64,000 nt of DNA from Bacteroidota bacterium (GCA_016712665.1 JADJQP010000001.1:124001-188000); one strand, 5' to 3'; numbered from the stretch's first letter, positions 9,893 to 20,068 are shown. Notes: generated from the sequence alone by a model not told the origin. Made by a program: numbers and translations.

Positions 9893-10801
9893 ATGCTAAC
9901 ATTAGAACACTTAAAAAAGTACTATGCCACTCAAAAAGCGGTAGATGATATTAGTCTGCAAATAAATAAAGGTACTATTTATGGATTATTAGGTCCAAAT
10001 GGTGCAGGTAAATCAAGCCTGTTGCGAATGGTAACCGGTATTACGCTTCCTGATTCCGGCAATATCCTATTTGACGGTCAGGCTTTTAATGCTATAGAAC
10101 ACAGCAAGTATATTGGATATATGCCCGAAGAGCGAGGTCTTTACAAAAAAATGAAAATAGGCGAGCAAACCCTTTACCTAGCGCAATTAAAAGGGATGGG
10201 AAAAATTGAAGCTATGCAAAAAATCAACTATTGGTTCAGCAAAATGGATATGCATAGCTGGTGGAATAAAAAAGTAGAAGATTTAAGTAAGGGGATGTCA
10301 CAAAAATTGCAATTTGTAACTACCGTTTTGCATCAGCCAAAACTACTCATACTAGATGAACCCTTTAGTGGATTGGATCCGGTGAATAGCGAAATTATCA
10401 AACAAGAAATTTATAGCCTTGCCAAAGAGGGAACTACTATTTTATTTTCGACACATCGGATGGAGCAGGTTGAGGAAATATGTGAAGAAATTGCCCTTAT
10501 CAATCAAGGAAAGGTAATCCTTCAGGGCGAGGTAGCATCCGTTAAAAATCAATTTAAGAAAAATCAGTATAAGCTGGTAATCGATCATGACTTAAACGGC
10601 TTTGAACGACAAATCGTATCTCGTAAGGGTCATGAGTACATCCTTCAGTTTGCAAATAATGAGGAGGCAAAATCCTTGCTGAATGATTGCTTGCAAAACA
10701 ACTATTCCATACACACCTTTCAAGAAATTTTGCCTTCGCTAAATGAAATATTTATTCAACAGGTGGAAGGCACTGCATCATCCCGTCAATTTTCAAAATA
10801 A
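9893..10801 (+). CDS. ABC exporter ATP-binding protein (NatA-like)
   Basis: 302 residues with a complete nucleotide-binding domain: Walker A GPNGAGKSS (about residue 38), signature LSKGMSQKLQF, Walker B LLILDEPFSGLDP and the switch His in FSTHRM. A C-terminal extension of about 80 residues (from VKNQFKKNQYKLVI) matches the DUF4162-type tail seen in NatA-like ATPases. It would power the permease encoded 16 bases downstream, forming an ABC-2 exporter of unknown substrate. A TATTTTTG box at 9862-9869 may be the promoter -7 element. Confidence 0.9.
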   Translation: MLTLEHLKKYYATQKAVDDISLQINKGTIYGLLGPNGAGKSSLLRMVTGITLPDSGNILFDGQAFNAIEHSKYIGYMPEERGLYKKMKIGEQTLYLAQLKGMGKIEAMQKINYWFSKMDMHSWWNKKVEDLSKGMSQKLQFVTTVLHQPKLLILDEPFSGLDPVNSEIIKQEIYSLAKEGTTILFSTHRMEQVEEICEEIALINQGKVILQGEVASVKNQFKKNQYKLVIDHDLNGFERQIVSRKGHEYILQFANNEEAKSLLNDCLQNNYSIHTFQEILPSLNEIFIQQVEGTASSRQFSK

Positions 10802-10817
10802 TTTAAACGAACTCATT

Positions 10818-12126
10818 ATGAATAAAATATGGCTTATCATTCGTAGGGAATATATTACCCGGGTGCGAAAAAAATCATTTATTGTCACCACCTTGCTGAT
10901 ACCGATCATGATGTTCGGACTCATTTCATTGTTTGTGTATATGGCAGTAAAGAGCGAACAGAAACAAACAATTGTAGTAAACGATGAATCGGGTTTCTTT
11001 GTACATAAAATGGATATGGTGCAAAAATCCTATAGCCTGCTGTATGAAAAAAAGAAAGAGGGAGAAAGCAATACCGATTTTCTGAAGCGGGCCGATGCAG
11101 ATATTTATTTACATATTTATCCCTTCAAAAATAATCAACCAGACAGTATTCATATTTACAAGGAAGGCGGTGTAAGCCTGAGTGCAAAAGAGTTTATCAG
11201 TAGTGAAATAGACCAAATTTTTCAGATTAAACAATTAGAAGATGCCGGAATTGATAAAGCCTAAATTGACAGTATTCAAAACAGCTCAATCGATATTCGA
11301 AGTTTTGATTTGAAAGACAATAAAGAAACCAATTCCGAAATAGCCTCTTCTATTGGGTACGCCATGGGTTTCTTAATTTATCTGGTAATATTTATTTATG
11401 GTGCCGGAGTGATGCGTGGGGTCATGGAAGAAAAAACCAATCGAATTGCAGAGGTAATTATCAGCAGTGTAAAGCCCTTTCAGTTAATGATGGGGAAAAT
11501 TATTGGTATAGCACTGGTAGGCCTTACACAATTTGTGATGTGGATTGGTTTAATGATGTTATTGCAACTACTGATTCCATTATTGGTTCCGGGAGTTGCA
11601 GATATGTTGCAAGGTGGTATGCATATGCCAGCTGAAATGCAGGGCAGGTGGGCAATATTGCCAAAGGAGAAAACATGGGTGTCATCCAATCGGTTATGAA
11701 TCAAAATTGGGGCCTAATACTTGGGTGCTTTCTGTTTTACTTTTAGGTGGTTATTTTTTATATGCTTCCATGTTTGCTGCTGTTGGAAGTTTGGTAAACG
11801 AGGATCCTCAAGAGGCCCAACAACTTACCATTCCGGTAACCATGCCCATTATTTTAGGTTTTATTATTATGGCCACATCTGTAAAAGATCCTAACAGTAC
11901 CTTATCGGTATTTGGAAGCTTGTTTCCGCTCACCTCTCCTATTGTAATGTTAGCGCGTATTCCGTATGGAGTACCTGCCTGGCAATTGGTTTTATCGATG
12001 GTGCTACTGGTGGTCGGATTTGTTTTTATGACCTGGGTGAGTGCCAAAATTTATCGAACCGGCATTTTGTTATATGGCAAAAAAACCAGTTGGAAAGAAG
12101 TAATCAAATGGATGCGGTATAGCTAG
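10818..12126 (+). pseudogene. ABC-2 permease (NatB-like), one in-frame stop and two frameshifts
   Basis: Start ATG at 10818 (MNKIWLIIRREYITRVRKKS, first membrane helix, large extracytoplasmic loop). Three interruptions follow. An in-frame TAA at 11262-11264 sits where the protein should continue (GIDKA, stop, IDSIQNSSIDIRSFD in the same frame). At 11641-11645 one base appears lost (MQGQVGNIAKGENMG continues in frame 2). At 11731-11735 one T appears lost (FLFYF then LGGYFLYASMFAAVG). Correcting all three gives about 436 residues with six helices ending at 12126. Separate open pieces are 10818-11264, 11310-11699 and the last frame to 12126. With both indels and a substitution, this is the best candidate in the window for true decay, although the ATPase next door is intact. 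Confidence 0.8.
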
Positions 12127-13112
12127 GATTTAGACAATTCCTCAATAAGAAGTCTGGCAAATATTTTTCGACAAACTATCAGGCATAAGAGAATAAAAAC
12201 AGCCAAAAAAGTAATCATCGCAGCTTTTCTTGAAGAGGGTTTTTCATAGACATACGGTGCTCCCGGAAAATCAAGAACTTGGAAAATAGGACTTTCCGAT
12301 AATAATTTAAATCGGGCATTTTGAAAAGCGGTAACGGTTACGGCATATAGTTGTTCAACTTCTACTCGCGACCTGATAAGCTTTGCCTGAGGGATATTTA
12401 CAGAGTACTTTACCGACAATTGATTTGCATCCTGAAAACCGGCGATAGCACGTTCAATAGCATACAGTTCCTCGCGAAGTGAGTCGCGCAAAATGCGTAT
12501 TTTAATGAGATCGGTTCGGGGCTTTTCTGTTACCAATGAGATATAATAATTCGAAAGGGATTCAAGGGTTGCCTCATTTATCTCTTTCGTCAGTTCCTTT
12601 TCATGAAAGGTATTGGTAATTTTTGTAAAACCTGTTTTAGAATCAATATTGATATTGGTAGCTTGAATAAACAAATTCGCCGCCATGTATGTAAGGGAAT
12701 TGGTATCTTTTTTATCCAATACAATCTTTTTTTGCCAAAATGGAACATTCTTATTATGATCCTCTAAAATCCACTGTGCGAGATTCTTGTACTTTCGGTT
12801 ATCTGGTTTTGAAAGTACAATTTTTCGTGAAATGGTTCTACTATTCACTAACTCATTTACGTTATAAATTTTATCGTAATCCGTTTTGTCGGAGATTCCA
12901 AATTGCGATTTGATCGCATCAATGGGACTACTTCCATTGGTTTTATTGATTGCGAGCGGAAAGATTTTGGAATAGGTAGTATAGGTTGCTTTTTGCGTAC
13001 GGGCAATAAAAAAAACCACCGCAGCTAAAACAAAGGAAACACCAAAAATGAGAACAAAATATGATTTGATTTTGGCTATGAATTCTTGAATAATCTGTAA
13101 AGTATTTGCCAC
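12123..13112 (-). CDS. Wzz-like polysaccharide chain-length determinant
   Basis: 329 residues with a transmembrane helix near each end (FVLIFGVSFVLAAVVFFIA at about 18-36 and MITFLAVFILLCLIVC at about 298-313) and a long periplasmic part containing LIKIRILRDSLREELYAIE, a helical segment. This is the topology of polysaccharide co-polymerases of the Wzz/GumC group, without the cytoplasmic tyrosine kinase domain. It starts 9 bases after the SLBB export gene and is surely co-transcribed with it. The stop overlaps the convergent permease stop at CTAG (12123-12126). Confidence 0.8.
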   Translation of the reverse strand: MANTLQIIQEFIAKIKSYFVLIFGVSFVLAAVVFFIARTQKATYTTYSKIFPLAINKTNGSSPIDAIKSQFGISDKTDYDKIYNVNELVNSRTISRKIVLSKPDNRKYKNLAQWILEDHNKNVPFWQKKIVLDKKDTNSLTYMAANLFIQATNINIDSKTGFTKITNTFHEKELTKEINEATLESLSNYYISLVTEKPRTDLIKIRILRDSLREELYAIERAIAGFQDANQLSVKYSVNIPQAKLIRSRVEVEQLYAVTVTAFQNARFKLLSESPIFQVLDFPGAPYVYEKPSSRKAAMITFLAVFILLCLIVCRKIFARLLIEELSKS

Positions 13113-13121
13113 GGTTAAAAA

Positions 13122-15614
13122 CTATTTAAGAGATTTAGATAAAACCAACAAAGTGGCTAATGTGGTAATGGCCGACAATGAATAGGTAAAAATATCAGAG
13201 AATTTAGCCTTATTTTCTCGTTCTATCTTTTTGGGAACTGTAACCACTGAGCCCGGTTTTACAACGGGATAAAAATGGAAAAAGAGGAAATTTCTTGTTT
13301 TGCGAATCCTTCCGTTTAGGTATTTTACATTAATCCTACTACGCCAAGGTCGTTCGCCATACCCCCCTGCAGCACCTATATAATAAGCAACCGAATTATT
13401 ATCATTGTCATACTTAATATTTACAATTTGTTGCACTTCCCCTCTAACGCCAACAATGTCATTGGCAGGCGGTACAATAACCACATCACTATCAGTAAGT
13501 ATTATATCGTACTTGGATCCGTCCTTACGTAGGGCAGCCGGCAAGTCAATAACTACAGGACCCACCTTACTTCTCAATAATTTGGTACCCTCAGCAAAGG
13601 CTGTACTTTTTAATCCCCCGCTTCGTTTGATTAAGGAAGATAATTTTTCATTTTTATCAATTAATACATACTCACCAGGATATTGCACTTCACCTAGCAC
13701 CACCACCTTATCTTGGGTGAGAAACTCTGTCTTCTTTCTAACATACACTCTATCTAATGGTTTGAGCACAATATCATCGGAGGATTCATCCAGTTGTAAA
13801 TTCGAATTAATGGATACAATTTTGATATTGGCGCCACTCGATTTGATATTATAATTATTAACCGAATCCACGATATTAGATATTTCTATTCTTCCATTTT
13901 CAGCATCCAATCGCAATCCACCGCACAAAAGCAAGGCATCTTTTAGTTTTAGATTTTTATAATAAAGAATTTTGCCCGGTTTACGAACATTGCCAATAAC
14001 CTCAATGGCATATTGCTGTTCGAAATCTTTTTGCGATAACACTTTTACTTTATCTCCACTAAACAATTCAAGGCTATTAATCGCATTCGCATCATTAATA
14101 TCAACTTTTATGGCGTCCGATTCAAGCGTATTTGAACCCCTAAAAACATACGCTCTTGGCAAATAGGCATTGGAAGCCACACCACCGGCACGTTCTAATA
14201 ATTTCACTAAATTTTCACCGGGTTTTATTTCATAATCGTCTGGATAATTTACGGCACCGTCCACCCTAACTATATTTTTTAGACCTTGGTTGATGGGTCT
14301 GATTGTTACCACATCACCATCTTTCAATACCAAATCAGCATCCGAATTGGCGTCAATAAATTTTTTTCCATCTAAATCGATGTACTTTTCCTCTTCATTC
14401 ACAACCGTTTTGATATGAATTAATGAATTACGTGCGTTGAAGTTTGGCCCCCCAGCCAGTTCAATCAAATCGTGTAATCCTTCATCATCCTTCAGCTGAT
14501 AAAACATAGGGCGTTTAAATTCTCCATCGGCATTTACTTTCTTTTCAAAAACGCCCACTCTAATAAAATCATTGTCCTCAAGATAAACTTCTGCCGATTG
14601 GGTATTTTTTTCCAAATATTTATAAAGGTCAATTTCGTCTACGATTCGGCCTTCACGAATAATAGAAATTCTTCGTAAATTTCCAACGGGGGTAACACCA
14701 CCGGCCTTAAACAAGGCATTGAGTGCTGTGTTGAAAGCGGACATAGTGTAAGTGCCTTGTTTTTTAACCTCTCCGACAATCGTAACGCGGATGGTTCGGG
14801 TCCGACCCAGTTGCACATCAACAGAGGTATTGCTAGGAACTACCTTTCTAAATTTTGCGGCAATAACCTTAGTAGCTTCATCTAAGGTCAAACCTTGTAC
14901 ATAAATTTTCCCAACAAGTTGCGGAAAAACAGAACCGTCCTTGGAGATAGTATAATTCTTTTGCAATTCACCGGCATTCCATAAAGACACTATTAATTCG
15001 TCACCAGGCCCCAGTCTATAATCCAAGGGCGGAGCAGACGGTGCTCTATCCGATAAATCAAACGCATTATTGCTGAAAAAATCGGCTCCATATATTCTTT
15101 TCTTAACACTATCATCCTTGTTTGCATTGTCGATTTTTGATTCTAGATCTTGCTTGTTGGATAGTAGATATTTTAAATACTCAGGATCATTTTGATAGAG
15201 TTCTTGCAATTTTTCGTCCTGCGTTTTTACATCATTTAAATCCTGAAATTTTTGTTGGTTTCTGTCCAGATCGTTCAGGTTCTGATTGTTTTGATTTTGG
15301 TTATTTTGATTATTCTGATTTTGATTATTCTGATTATTTTGATTATTCTGATTTTGGTTATTTTGTTTTCGATCAAAAAAATTGGAATTATTCTGTTGAT
15401 TTTGGTCTAAATAGGGATTGGTATTATATGGATTGGTATTATACGGATTACTCCCAAAAGGATTGGGATTATTGCCACTTGGATTATTGTTTTGATTGTT
15501 ATTTTGATTGTTGTTCTGGTTGTTGTTATTACCGCTATTTACCCCGCCGGTTTGCGCCAGAATCGCTATCGGAAAAAAACAGATAAGAAATAAAAGTAGT
15601 TTTTTCATATTCAT
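13122..15614 (-). CDS. SLBB-domain outer-membrane polysaccharide export protein (Wza-like)
   Basis: 830 residues. A signal peptide (MNMKKLLLFLICFFPIAILAQ) is followed by an Asn/Gln-rich spacer (residues 27-120), then the polysaccharide export domain (DYRLGPGDELIVSLWNAGEL, about 200-290) and several SLBB domains recognisable by repeated patterns such as VTIVGEVKKQGTY, VRVDGAVNYPDDYEI, IEVIGNVRKPGKI and VVVLGEVQYPGEYV. One transmembrane helix lies near the C-terminus (YSLSAITTLATLLVL). Such proteins form the outer-membrane pore for capsule or exopolysaccharide. The Wzz-like gene follows directly, giving a minimal export pair. No polymerase or flippase lies in the window. Confidence 0.9.
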   Translation of the reverse strand: MNMKKLLLFLICFFPIAILAQTGGVNSGNNNNQNNNQNNNQNNNPSGNNPNPFGSNPYNTNPYNTNPYLDQNQQNNSNFFDRKQNNQNQNNQNNQNNQNQNNQNNQNQNNQNLNDLDRNQQKFQDLNDVKTQDEKLQELYQNDPEYLKYLLSNKQDLESKIDNANKDDSVKKRIYGADFFSNNAFDLSDRAPSAPPLDYRLGPGDELIVSLWNAGELQKNYTISKDGSVFPQLVGKIYVQGLTLDEATKVIAAKFRKVVPSNTSVDVQLGRTRTIRVTIVGEVKKQGTYTMSAFNTALNALFKAGGVTPVGNLRRISIIREGRIVDEIDLYKYLEKNTQSAEVYLEDNDFIRVGVFEKKVNADGEFKRPMFYQLKDDEGLHDLIELAGGPNFNARNSLIHIKTVVNEEEKYIDLDGKKFIDANSDADLVLKDGDVVTIRPINQGLKNIVRVDGAVNYPDDYEIKPGENLVKLLERAGGVASNAYLPRAYVFRGSNTLESDAIKVDINDANAINSLELFSGDKVKVLSQKDFEQQYAIEVIGNVRKPGKILYYKNLKLKDALLLCGGLRLDAENGRIEISNIVDSVNNYNIKSSGANIKIVSINSNLQLDESSDDIVLKPLDRVYVRKKTEFLTQDKVVVLGEVQYPGEYVLIDKNEKLSSLIKRSGGLKSTAFAEGTKLLRSKVGPVVIDLPAALRKDGSKYDIILTDSDVVIVPPANDIVGVRGEVQQIVNIKYDNDNNSVAYYIGAAGGYGERPWRSRINVKYLNGRIRKTRNFLFFHFYPVVKPGSVVTVPKKIERENKAKFSDIFTYSLSAITTLATLLVLSKSLK
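15255..15536 (-). repeat. Asn/Gln-rich low-complexity coding repeat
   Basis: Codes for residues 27-120 of the SLBB protein: blocks of NNQ/NQN and three NPYNT-like units. On the plus strand it reads as ATTNTG-type trinucleotide repeats (TTGATTATTCTGATT). Such tracts are prone to slippage, so length may vary between strains. Confidence 0.85.
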
Positions 15615-15641
15615 AGAAGCCCCAAAAATAATAAAATATAA

Positions 15642-16625
15642 TTAATAGATGCCTTGAAAAGCTTGTAAAAGGCTGTTAAACTCACTCCAAATAGATTGCA
15701 CCACCACTCCTGCTGGCGTAATCTCATCAATAAGTGCTGAAATTTGACCAATCTCAAGTTCACCTTCCGTCATATCTCCTTCAAACATACCTTTTTTTGC
15801 CCTGGCCCTACCAAGCAATGCCGACAGGGTATCCACGTCCACACAATCGCTCTCTGCCTGTTTCACTAGTGAATAAAAATCATTCTTTAGCAATCGTACC
15901 GGTGTAATCCTCTTTAAAACCAATTCGGTATCCCCTTCGCTTGCTTCCACAATTCTATTCTTAAAATTAATATGACTGGAGGCTTCAGGAGTGCATACAA
16001 ATCGAGAACCAATTTGTACCCCCTCAGCACCCAATACCATAGTTGCTAACATGGAAGCACCGTCGCCGATTCCACCTGCAGCAATAAGGGGAATATGGAT
16101 GCTTTTTCGTACCGATGGCAGTAAACATAAGGTAGTGGTTTCTTCTCTACCATTATGCCCTCCGGCCTCAAATCCTTCTGCTACCACCGCATCCACACCC
16201 GCATCTTGGCATTTAATGGCAAATTTTGCCGATGATACCACATGAACTACTATAATGCCATTATCTTTTAAAGTTTGGGTCCATGTTTTAGGATTGCCGG
16301 CAGAGGTAAAAACAATAGGCACCTTATGTTTAAGAATTACTTCAATATGCTTATGAATATCTGGATACAATAAAGGCAAATTGACACCAAAGGGTTTATT
16401 GGTAGCATTCATACATTTCAGAATATGCGCTTCCAACACTTCGGGATACATACTACCGGCACCAATGAGGCCTAGCCCCCCGGCCTCGCTTACTGCAGAA
16501 GCCAATTTCCAACCGGAGGCCCATATCATACCCGCTTGTATTATAGGATATTGTATGGTAAAGAGTTGGGTAATTCTGTTTTCAAATTTCTTTTCCTCGC
16601 CTAAAAATTTTCCGAAATATTGCAC
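15642..16625 (-). CDS. Nitronate monooxygenase / FabK-like flavoprotein
   Basis: 327 residues of the 2-nitropropane dioxygenase family, an FMN-binding TIM barrel. Family patterns are IQYPIIQAGMIWASG at the N-terminus, GVNLPLLYPD, VVAEGFEAGGHNGREETTT around the active site and PLIAAGGIGDGASMLA followed by GAEGVQIGSRFV for phosphate binding of FMN. Members either oxidise alkyl nitronates or act as enoyl-ACP reductase FabK; the sequence alone does not decide. The start is uncertain because homology would begin near RITQLF; MQYFGKFLGEEKK is the longest option. It lies 27 bases upstream of the SLBB gene, probably in the same transcript. Confidence 0.85.
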   Translation of the reverse strand: MQYFGKFLGEEKKFENRITQLFTIQYPIIQAGMIWASGWKLASAVSEAGGLGLIGAGSMYPEVLEAHILKCMNATNKPFGVNLPLLYPDIHKHIEVILKHKVPIVFTSAGNPKTWTQTLKDNGIIVVHVVSSAKFAIKCQDAGVDAVVAEGFEAGGHNGREETTTLCLLPSVRKSIHIPLIAAGGIGDGASMLATMVLGAEGVQIGSRFVCTPEASSHINFKNRIVEASEGDTELVLKRITPVRLLKNDFYSLVKQAESDCVDVDTLSALLGRARAKKGMFEGDMTEGELEIGQISALIDEITPAGVVVQSIWSEFNSLLQAFQGIY

Positions 16626-16710
16626 TGTTGTTGTGATTTACTTTTGTTAATGTTATTCGATGATGCGATACCAACGCACCACTTGAATGGCCGCTAAATT
16701 TTTTGCTTCC

Positions 16711-17706
16711 TTATTTACTCAGGTCAATTTCAGTATTGTCTCCAATGTTAAGGCTTTGACTGGCACCACAAATAAGGGCATCGCTACCGACCAGAGAGTT
16801 ATGCAAAACTACTTTTTCTAACACGGAGTAGGACCCAATGATGGAATCACGCAAAATGGAATTTTTGACGATCGCTTTTTCGCCTATGGTAACATTAGGA
16901 CCGATAATGGAATTTTCGATACTGCAACCCTCTGCAATACTCACCGGATGAATAACGATGGTATTATCAAAAAATGGAATCTCCTCCGAGGCAAATTCCA
17001 CCTTATTTAATAAAATGGCATTCGTTTCTAATAAGTTTTCTTTTTTGCCACAATCAAACCAATTGGCCACCTGAAATGTACCAATTCGAATTCCGTTTTG
17101 TACCATGGTATTGATGACATCCGTCAAGTGAAATTCTAACTGAGTTCCCTTATTGAGATAATCATTTTCGACGGTCTTAAAAAGTATACTGCTTTCCATG
17201 ATTTTATAAATACCCACTAAAGCTAAATTGGATTTCGGTATCGTGGGTTTTTCTACCAGGTTTTTCACCCAACCATCTGACGAAATTTCTGCCACACCAA
17301 ATAGTTGGGGCGTGTCCACCTTTTTTACCCCTAATAAGGAATGGGGTGCGGCCACAACTTCTTCTAATTTGTAATCGCAAATGGTATCGCCATACACAAT
17401 CATAATCTCTTCATTGTCCTCTACAAATTCTTTTGCTAAATAAACCGCGTGTCCAGTGCCCGACCTCTCATCCTGCACCACAAAGGTGGCATTGATATCC
17501 GGATATTTTTCAATCACATAATTCTTAATTTTTTCTCCCAAATATCCAATAATAAAAATGAAGTCGTGCTGGCCCATTTCCACAAACTGATCGATAATAA
17601 AACTCAAGATGGTTTTTCCAGCGAGTGGAATCAGCGGTTTGGGTTGGGTATAGGTGTGTGGTCGCAATTTAGCACCTGCCCCTGCTACCGGAATTATTAC
17701 TTTCAT
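16711..17706 (-). CDS. Sugar-phosphate nucleotidyltransferase with left-handed beta-helix tail
   Basis: 331 residues. The N-terminal NTP-transferase domain begins MKVIIPVAGAGAKLRPHT and contains KPLIPLAGKTIL and VQDERSGTGHAV, the nucleotide- and sugar-binding loops. The last ~75 residues hold hexapeptide-like repeats (IENSIIGPNVTIGEKAIV, then LRDSIIGSYSVLEKV) that form a left-handed beta helix. Enzymes of this build make UDP-, dTDP- or GDP-sugars for polysaccharides; the exact nucleotide cannot be read from the sequence. The glycine loop is GAGAKLRP instead of the usual G-x-G-T-R-L-x-P. It heads the polysaccharide export run. Confidence 0.8.
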   Translation of the reverse strand: MKVIIPVAGAGAKLRPHTYTQPKPLIPLAGKTILSFIIDQFVEMGQHDFIFIIGYLGEKIKNYVIEKYPDINATFVVQDERSGTGHAVYLAKEFVEDNEEIMIVYGDTICDYKLEEVVAAPHSLLGVKKVDTPQLFGVAEISSDGWVKNLVEKPTIPKSNLALVGIYKIMESSILFKTVENDYLNKGTQLEFHLTDVINTMVQNGIRIGTFQVANWFDCGKKENLLETNAILLNKVEFASEEIPFFDNTIVIHPVSIAEGCSIENSIIGPNVTIGEKAIVKNSILRDSIIGSYSVLEKVVLHNSLVGSDALICGASQSLNIGDNTEIDLSK

Positions 17707-17824
17707 AAGTGTGTATTTACTTGATCAAAACACCATTTTCGTTTCGATTCGAAAATTCAACATTGTTTTCGAAAATTCAAATTTATATCATTTATCTTTA
17801 ACGGCTAAATAATCAAAACATTAT

Positions 17825-19108
17825 ATGCAATTCGATCAAGAGATTTTTGACCTGATACAACAGGAATACCAAAGGCAACAAATGGGTTTAGAGCTTATTG
17901 CTTCAGAAAATATTGCCAGCGAACAGGTAATGCGTGCCATGGGCAATATCATGACCAATAAATACGCTGAAGGGTATCCGGGAAAAAGATATTATGGTGG
18001 TTGCGAAATCGTTGACATGAGTGAGCAACTTGCTATTGACCGTGCCAAGAAAATCTTTAGTGTCGACTTTGCGAATGTACAGCCCCACTCAGGCGCACAA
18101 GCCAATGCCGCATTGATGTTGGCCATTTTAAAACCCGGCGATAAAATATTAGGTCTTGATTTAAGTATGGGTGGCCATCTGACACATGGCTCGTCGGTAA
18201 ATTTTTCCGGCAAATTATATGAACCTCATTTTTATGCTGTAAAAAAAGAAGATGGACTGGTAGATTATGATATGATGGAACAAAAAGCCCACGAACAGCG
18301 TCCCAAATTAATTATTTGCGGGGCTTCTGCTTATAGTCGTGATTGGGATTATGCACGGGTTCGAAGTATTGCCGATGCTGTTGGCGCTTATGTGCTTTGC
18401 GATATGAGCCATCCTGCCGGGCTGATTGCCAAGGGACATTTGAATGCCCCTTTTGAGCATTGCCATTTTGTAACGTCCACCACGCATAAAACACTTCGCG
18501 GACCCCGTGGAGGAATCATCTTGATGAAGCAGGATTTTGAAAATACCATGGGAATATTAGATACCAAGGGAAATTTAAAAATGATGAGTGATCTCATTAA
18601 TCTGGCTGTCTTTCCAGGTACACAGGGTGGCCCACTAGAGCATGTAATCGCCGCAAAGGCTGTTGCGTTTTTTGAAATTATGCAAGATGACTTTAAGGTG
18701 TATACCACACAAATACTAGCCAATGCCAAAGCAATGGAAAAAGCGTTTGATGCTAGGGGGTATCATATGGTTTCGGGAGGTACGGACAACCACCTGTTGT
18801 TGATTGACCTTCGTAATAAAAATGTTAGTGGAAAAAAAGCCGAAAACATGCTGGTAAAAGCAGATATTACCCTCAATAAAAATATGGTGCCCTACGATGA
18901 TAAGTCGCCGTTTATTACTTCCGGTATTCGGGTGGGTGTACCGGCATTAACTACCCGCGGTTTGAAAGAACATCATATGGATCAAATTGTACATTGGATT
19001 GATACCATTATCGCAGATATTGATAATGAATCCAAAGCGCTTGCCGTGAAATCGGAAATTAATGAATTTATGAAAGGGTTTGAATTATACCAAAACTGGA
19101 AGGTATAG
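17825..19108 (+). CDS. glyA: Serine hydroxymethyltransferase
   Basis: 427 residues, full length for the family. It converts serine and tetrahydrofolate to glycine and 5,10-methylene-tetrahydrofolate in the cytoplasm. Diagnostic stretches are ELIASENIASEQVM, NKYAEGYPGKRYYGGCE, NVQPHSGAQAN, and STTHKTLRGPRGG where the Lys binds PLP. It is a single-gene unit, divergent from the nucleotidyltransferase. Upstream the 13-base string TTCGAAAATTCAA occurs twice, 20 bases apart (17748 and 17768). The glycine cleavage T protein in this window (51302) uses the same one-carbon pathway. Confidence 0.97.
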   Translation: MQFDQEIFDLIQQEYQRQQMGLELIASENIASEQVMRAMGNIMTNKYAEGYPGKRYYGGCEIVDMSEQLAIDRAKKIFSVDFANVQPHSGAQANAALMLAILKPGDKILGLDLSMGGHLTHGSSVNFSGKLYEPHFYAVKKEDGLVDYDMMEQKAHEQRPKLIICGASAYSRDWDYARVRSIADAVGAYVLCDMSHPAGLIAKGHLNAPFEHCHFVTSTTHKTLRGPRGGIILMKQDFENTMGILDTKGNLKMMSDLINLAVFPGTQGGPLEHVIAAKAVAFFEIMQDDFKVYTTQILANAKAMEKAFDARGYHMVSGGTDNHLLLIDLRNKNVSGKKAENMLVKADITLNKNMVPYDDKSPFITSGIRVGVPALTTRGLKEHHMDQIVHWIDTIIADIDNESKALAVKSEINEFMKGFELYQNWKV

Positions 19109-19209
19109 GTTGTGTATTTCGAGCATCTTTTTTTTACTTTGGACTAAGCGGAAAAGCTTGTGGGCTGTATCAGTAATTCAAAAACGAAATACATTTTGTT
19201 GTCAAGAAC

Positions 19210-19923
19210 CTAACACTTGGGAACAATTATTTTGGCATTCATTATTGGGCCAAAATGGGTACTCATTTCATCAATAGTATATGCATTCTCGATACGATGC
19301 TCTCCAACGGCAGTGCGCCTGAGTGCCTGCAAATAGGCGCCGCAACCCAGCGCCGCTCCAAAATCATTGGCAAGCGAACGAATATAGGTGCCACTTCCGC
19401 AAACGATTCTGAAATGTATTTCAGGGAGTTTCATTTCGGTGATTTCAAATTCATAAATATGTGCTTTTCTACTTTTCATCACCACTTCCTTACCCTTTCG
19501 CGCCAATTCATATACCGGCTTTCCATCTTGCTTTATGGCCGAATGAATGGGTGGAAATTGTTCGATCTCACCAAGGAAGCGGCAGCGGATTTCCTCAATT
19601 TGCGCAGGGGTTAAAGAGCCACAATCTTTCCTATTTTCGGGAAGGCTCTCGAGGTCAAATGTAGGTGTGGTGGCCCCAAGATGAATAATACCGGTATATT
19701 CTTTACTAAGTCCCAACAATTCACTTAATTTTTTTGTCATTTTGCCGGTGCAACATATCACTAAACCGCTTGCCAAAGGGTCCAAGGTACCGGCATGACC
19801 GATTTTTGCCTTGGTCCATTTTTTAATTTGGGTCACCACCCCGAAAGAAGTCCAACCATAGGGCTTGTCAATGAGTAACATTTCTCCTTCGGCAACCTGT
19901 AACGTATCGATGCTTTTTTTCAT
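19210..19923 (-). CDS. truB: tRNA pseudouridine-55 synthase
   Basis: 237 residues from ATG at 19923 (MKKSIDTLQVAEGEMLLIDK); the frame reaches an earlier ATG at 19944 but the extra residues are not family-like. TruB makes pseudouridine 55 in the T-loop of tRNAs. The catalytic Asp is in KIGHAGTLDPLASG. KPYGWTSFGVV and GTYIRSLANDFG are other conserved stretches. It converges with glyA and stands alone. Confidence 0.95.
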   Translation of the reverse strand: MKKSIDTLQVAEGEMLLIDKPYGWTSFGVVTQIKKWTKAKIGHAGTLDPLASGLVICCTGKMTKKLSELLGLSKEYTGIIHLGATTPTFDLESLPENRKDCGSLTPAQIEEIRCRFLGEIEQFPPIHSAIKQDGKPVYELARKGKEVVMKSRKAHIYEFEITEMKLPEIHFRIVCGSGTYIRSLANDFGAALGCGAYLQALRRTAVGEHRIENAYTIDEMSTHFGPIMNAKIIVPKC

Positions 19924-20068
19924 GAGTGGCAAATATAAGCACATGCATCAGAGAATAACAATAATGGCGCTTGTACCCATAAGAACTATACACATTAAAA
20001 TAATACTAAATGTATTAAAGCATAGTTATTAACATACAATAAAAAACTATTTGTCCAATACAAAGTTC

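Noticed and set aside
15122..15586. Plus-strand frame rich in Tyr/Asp opposite the SLBB gene
   Set aside because: It is the mirror of the Asn/Gln repeat; the minus-strand gene has a signal peptide and clear domains.
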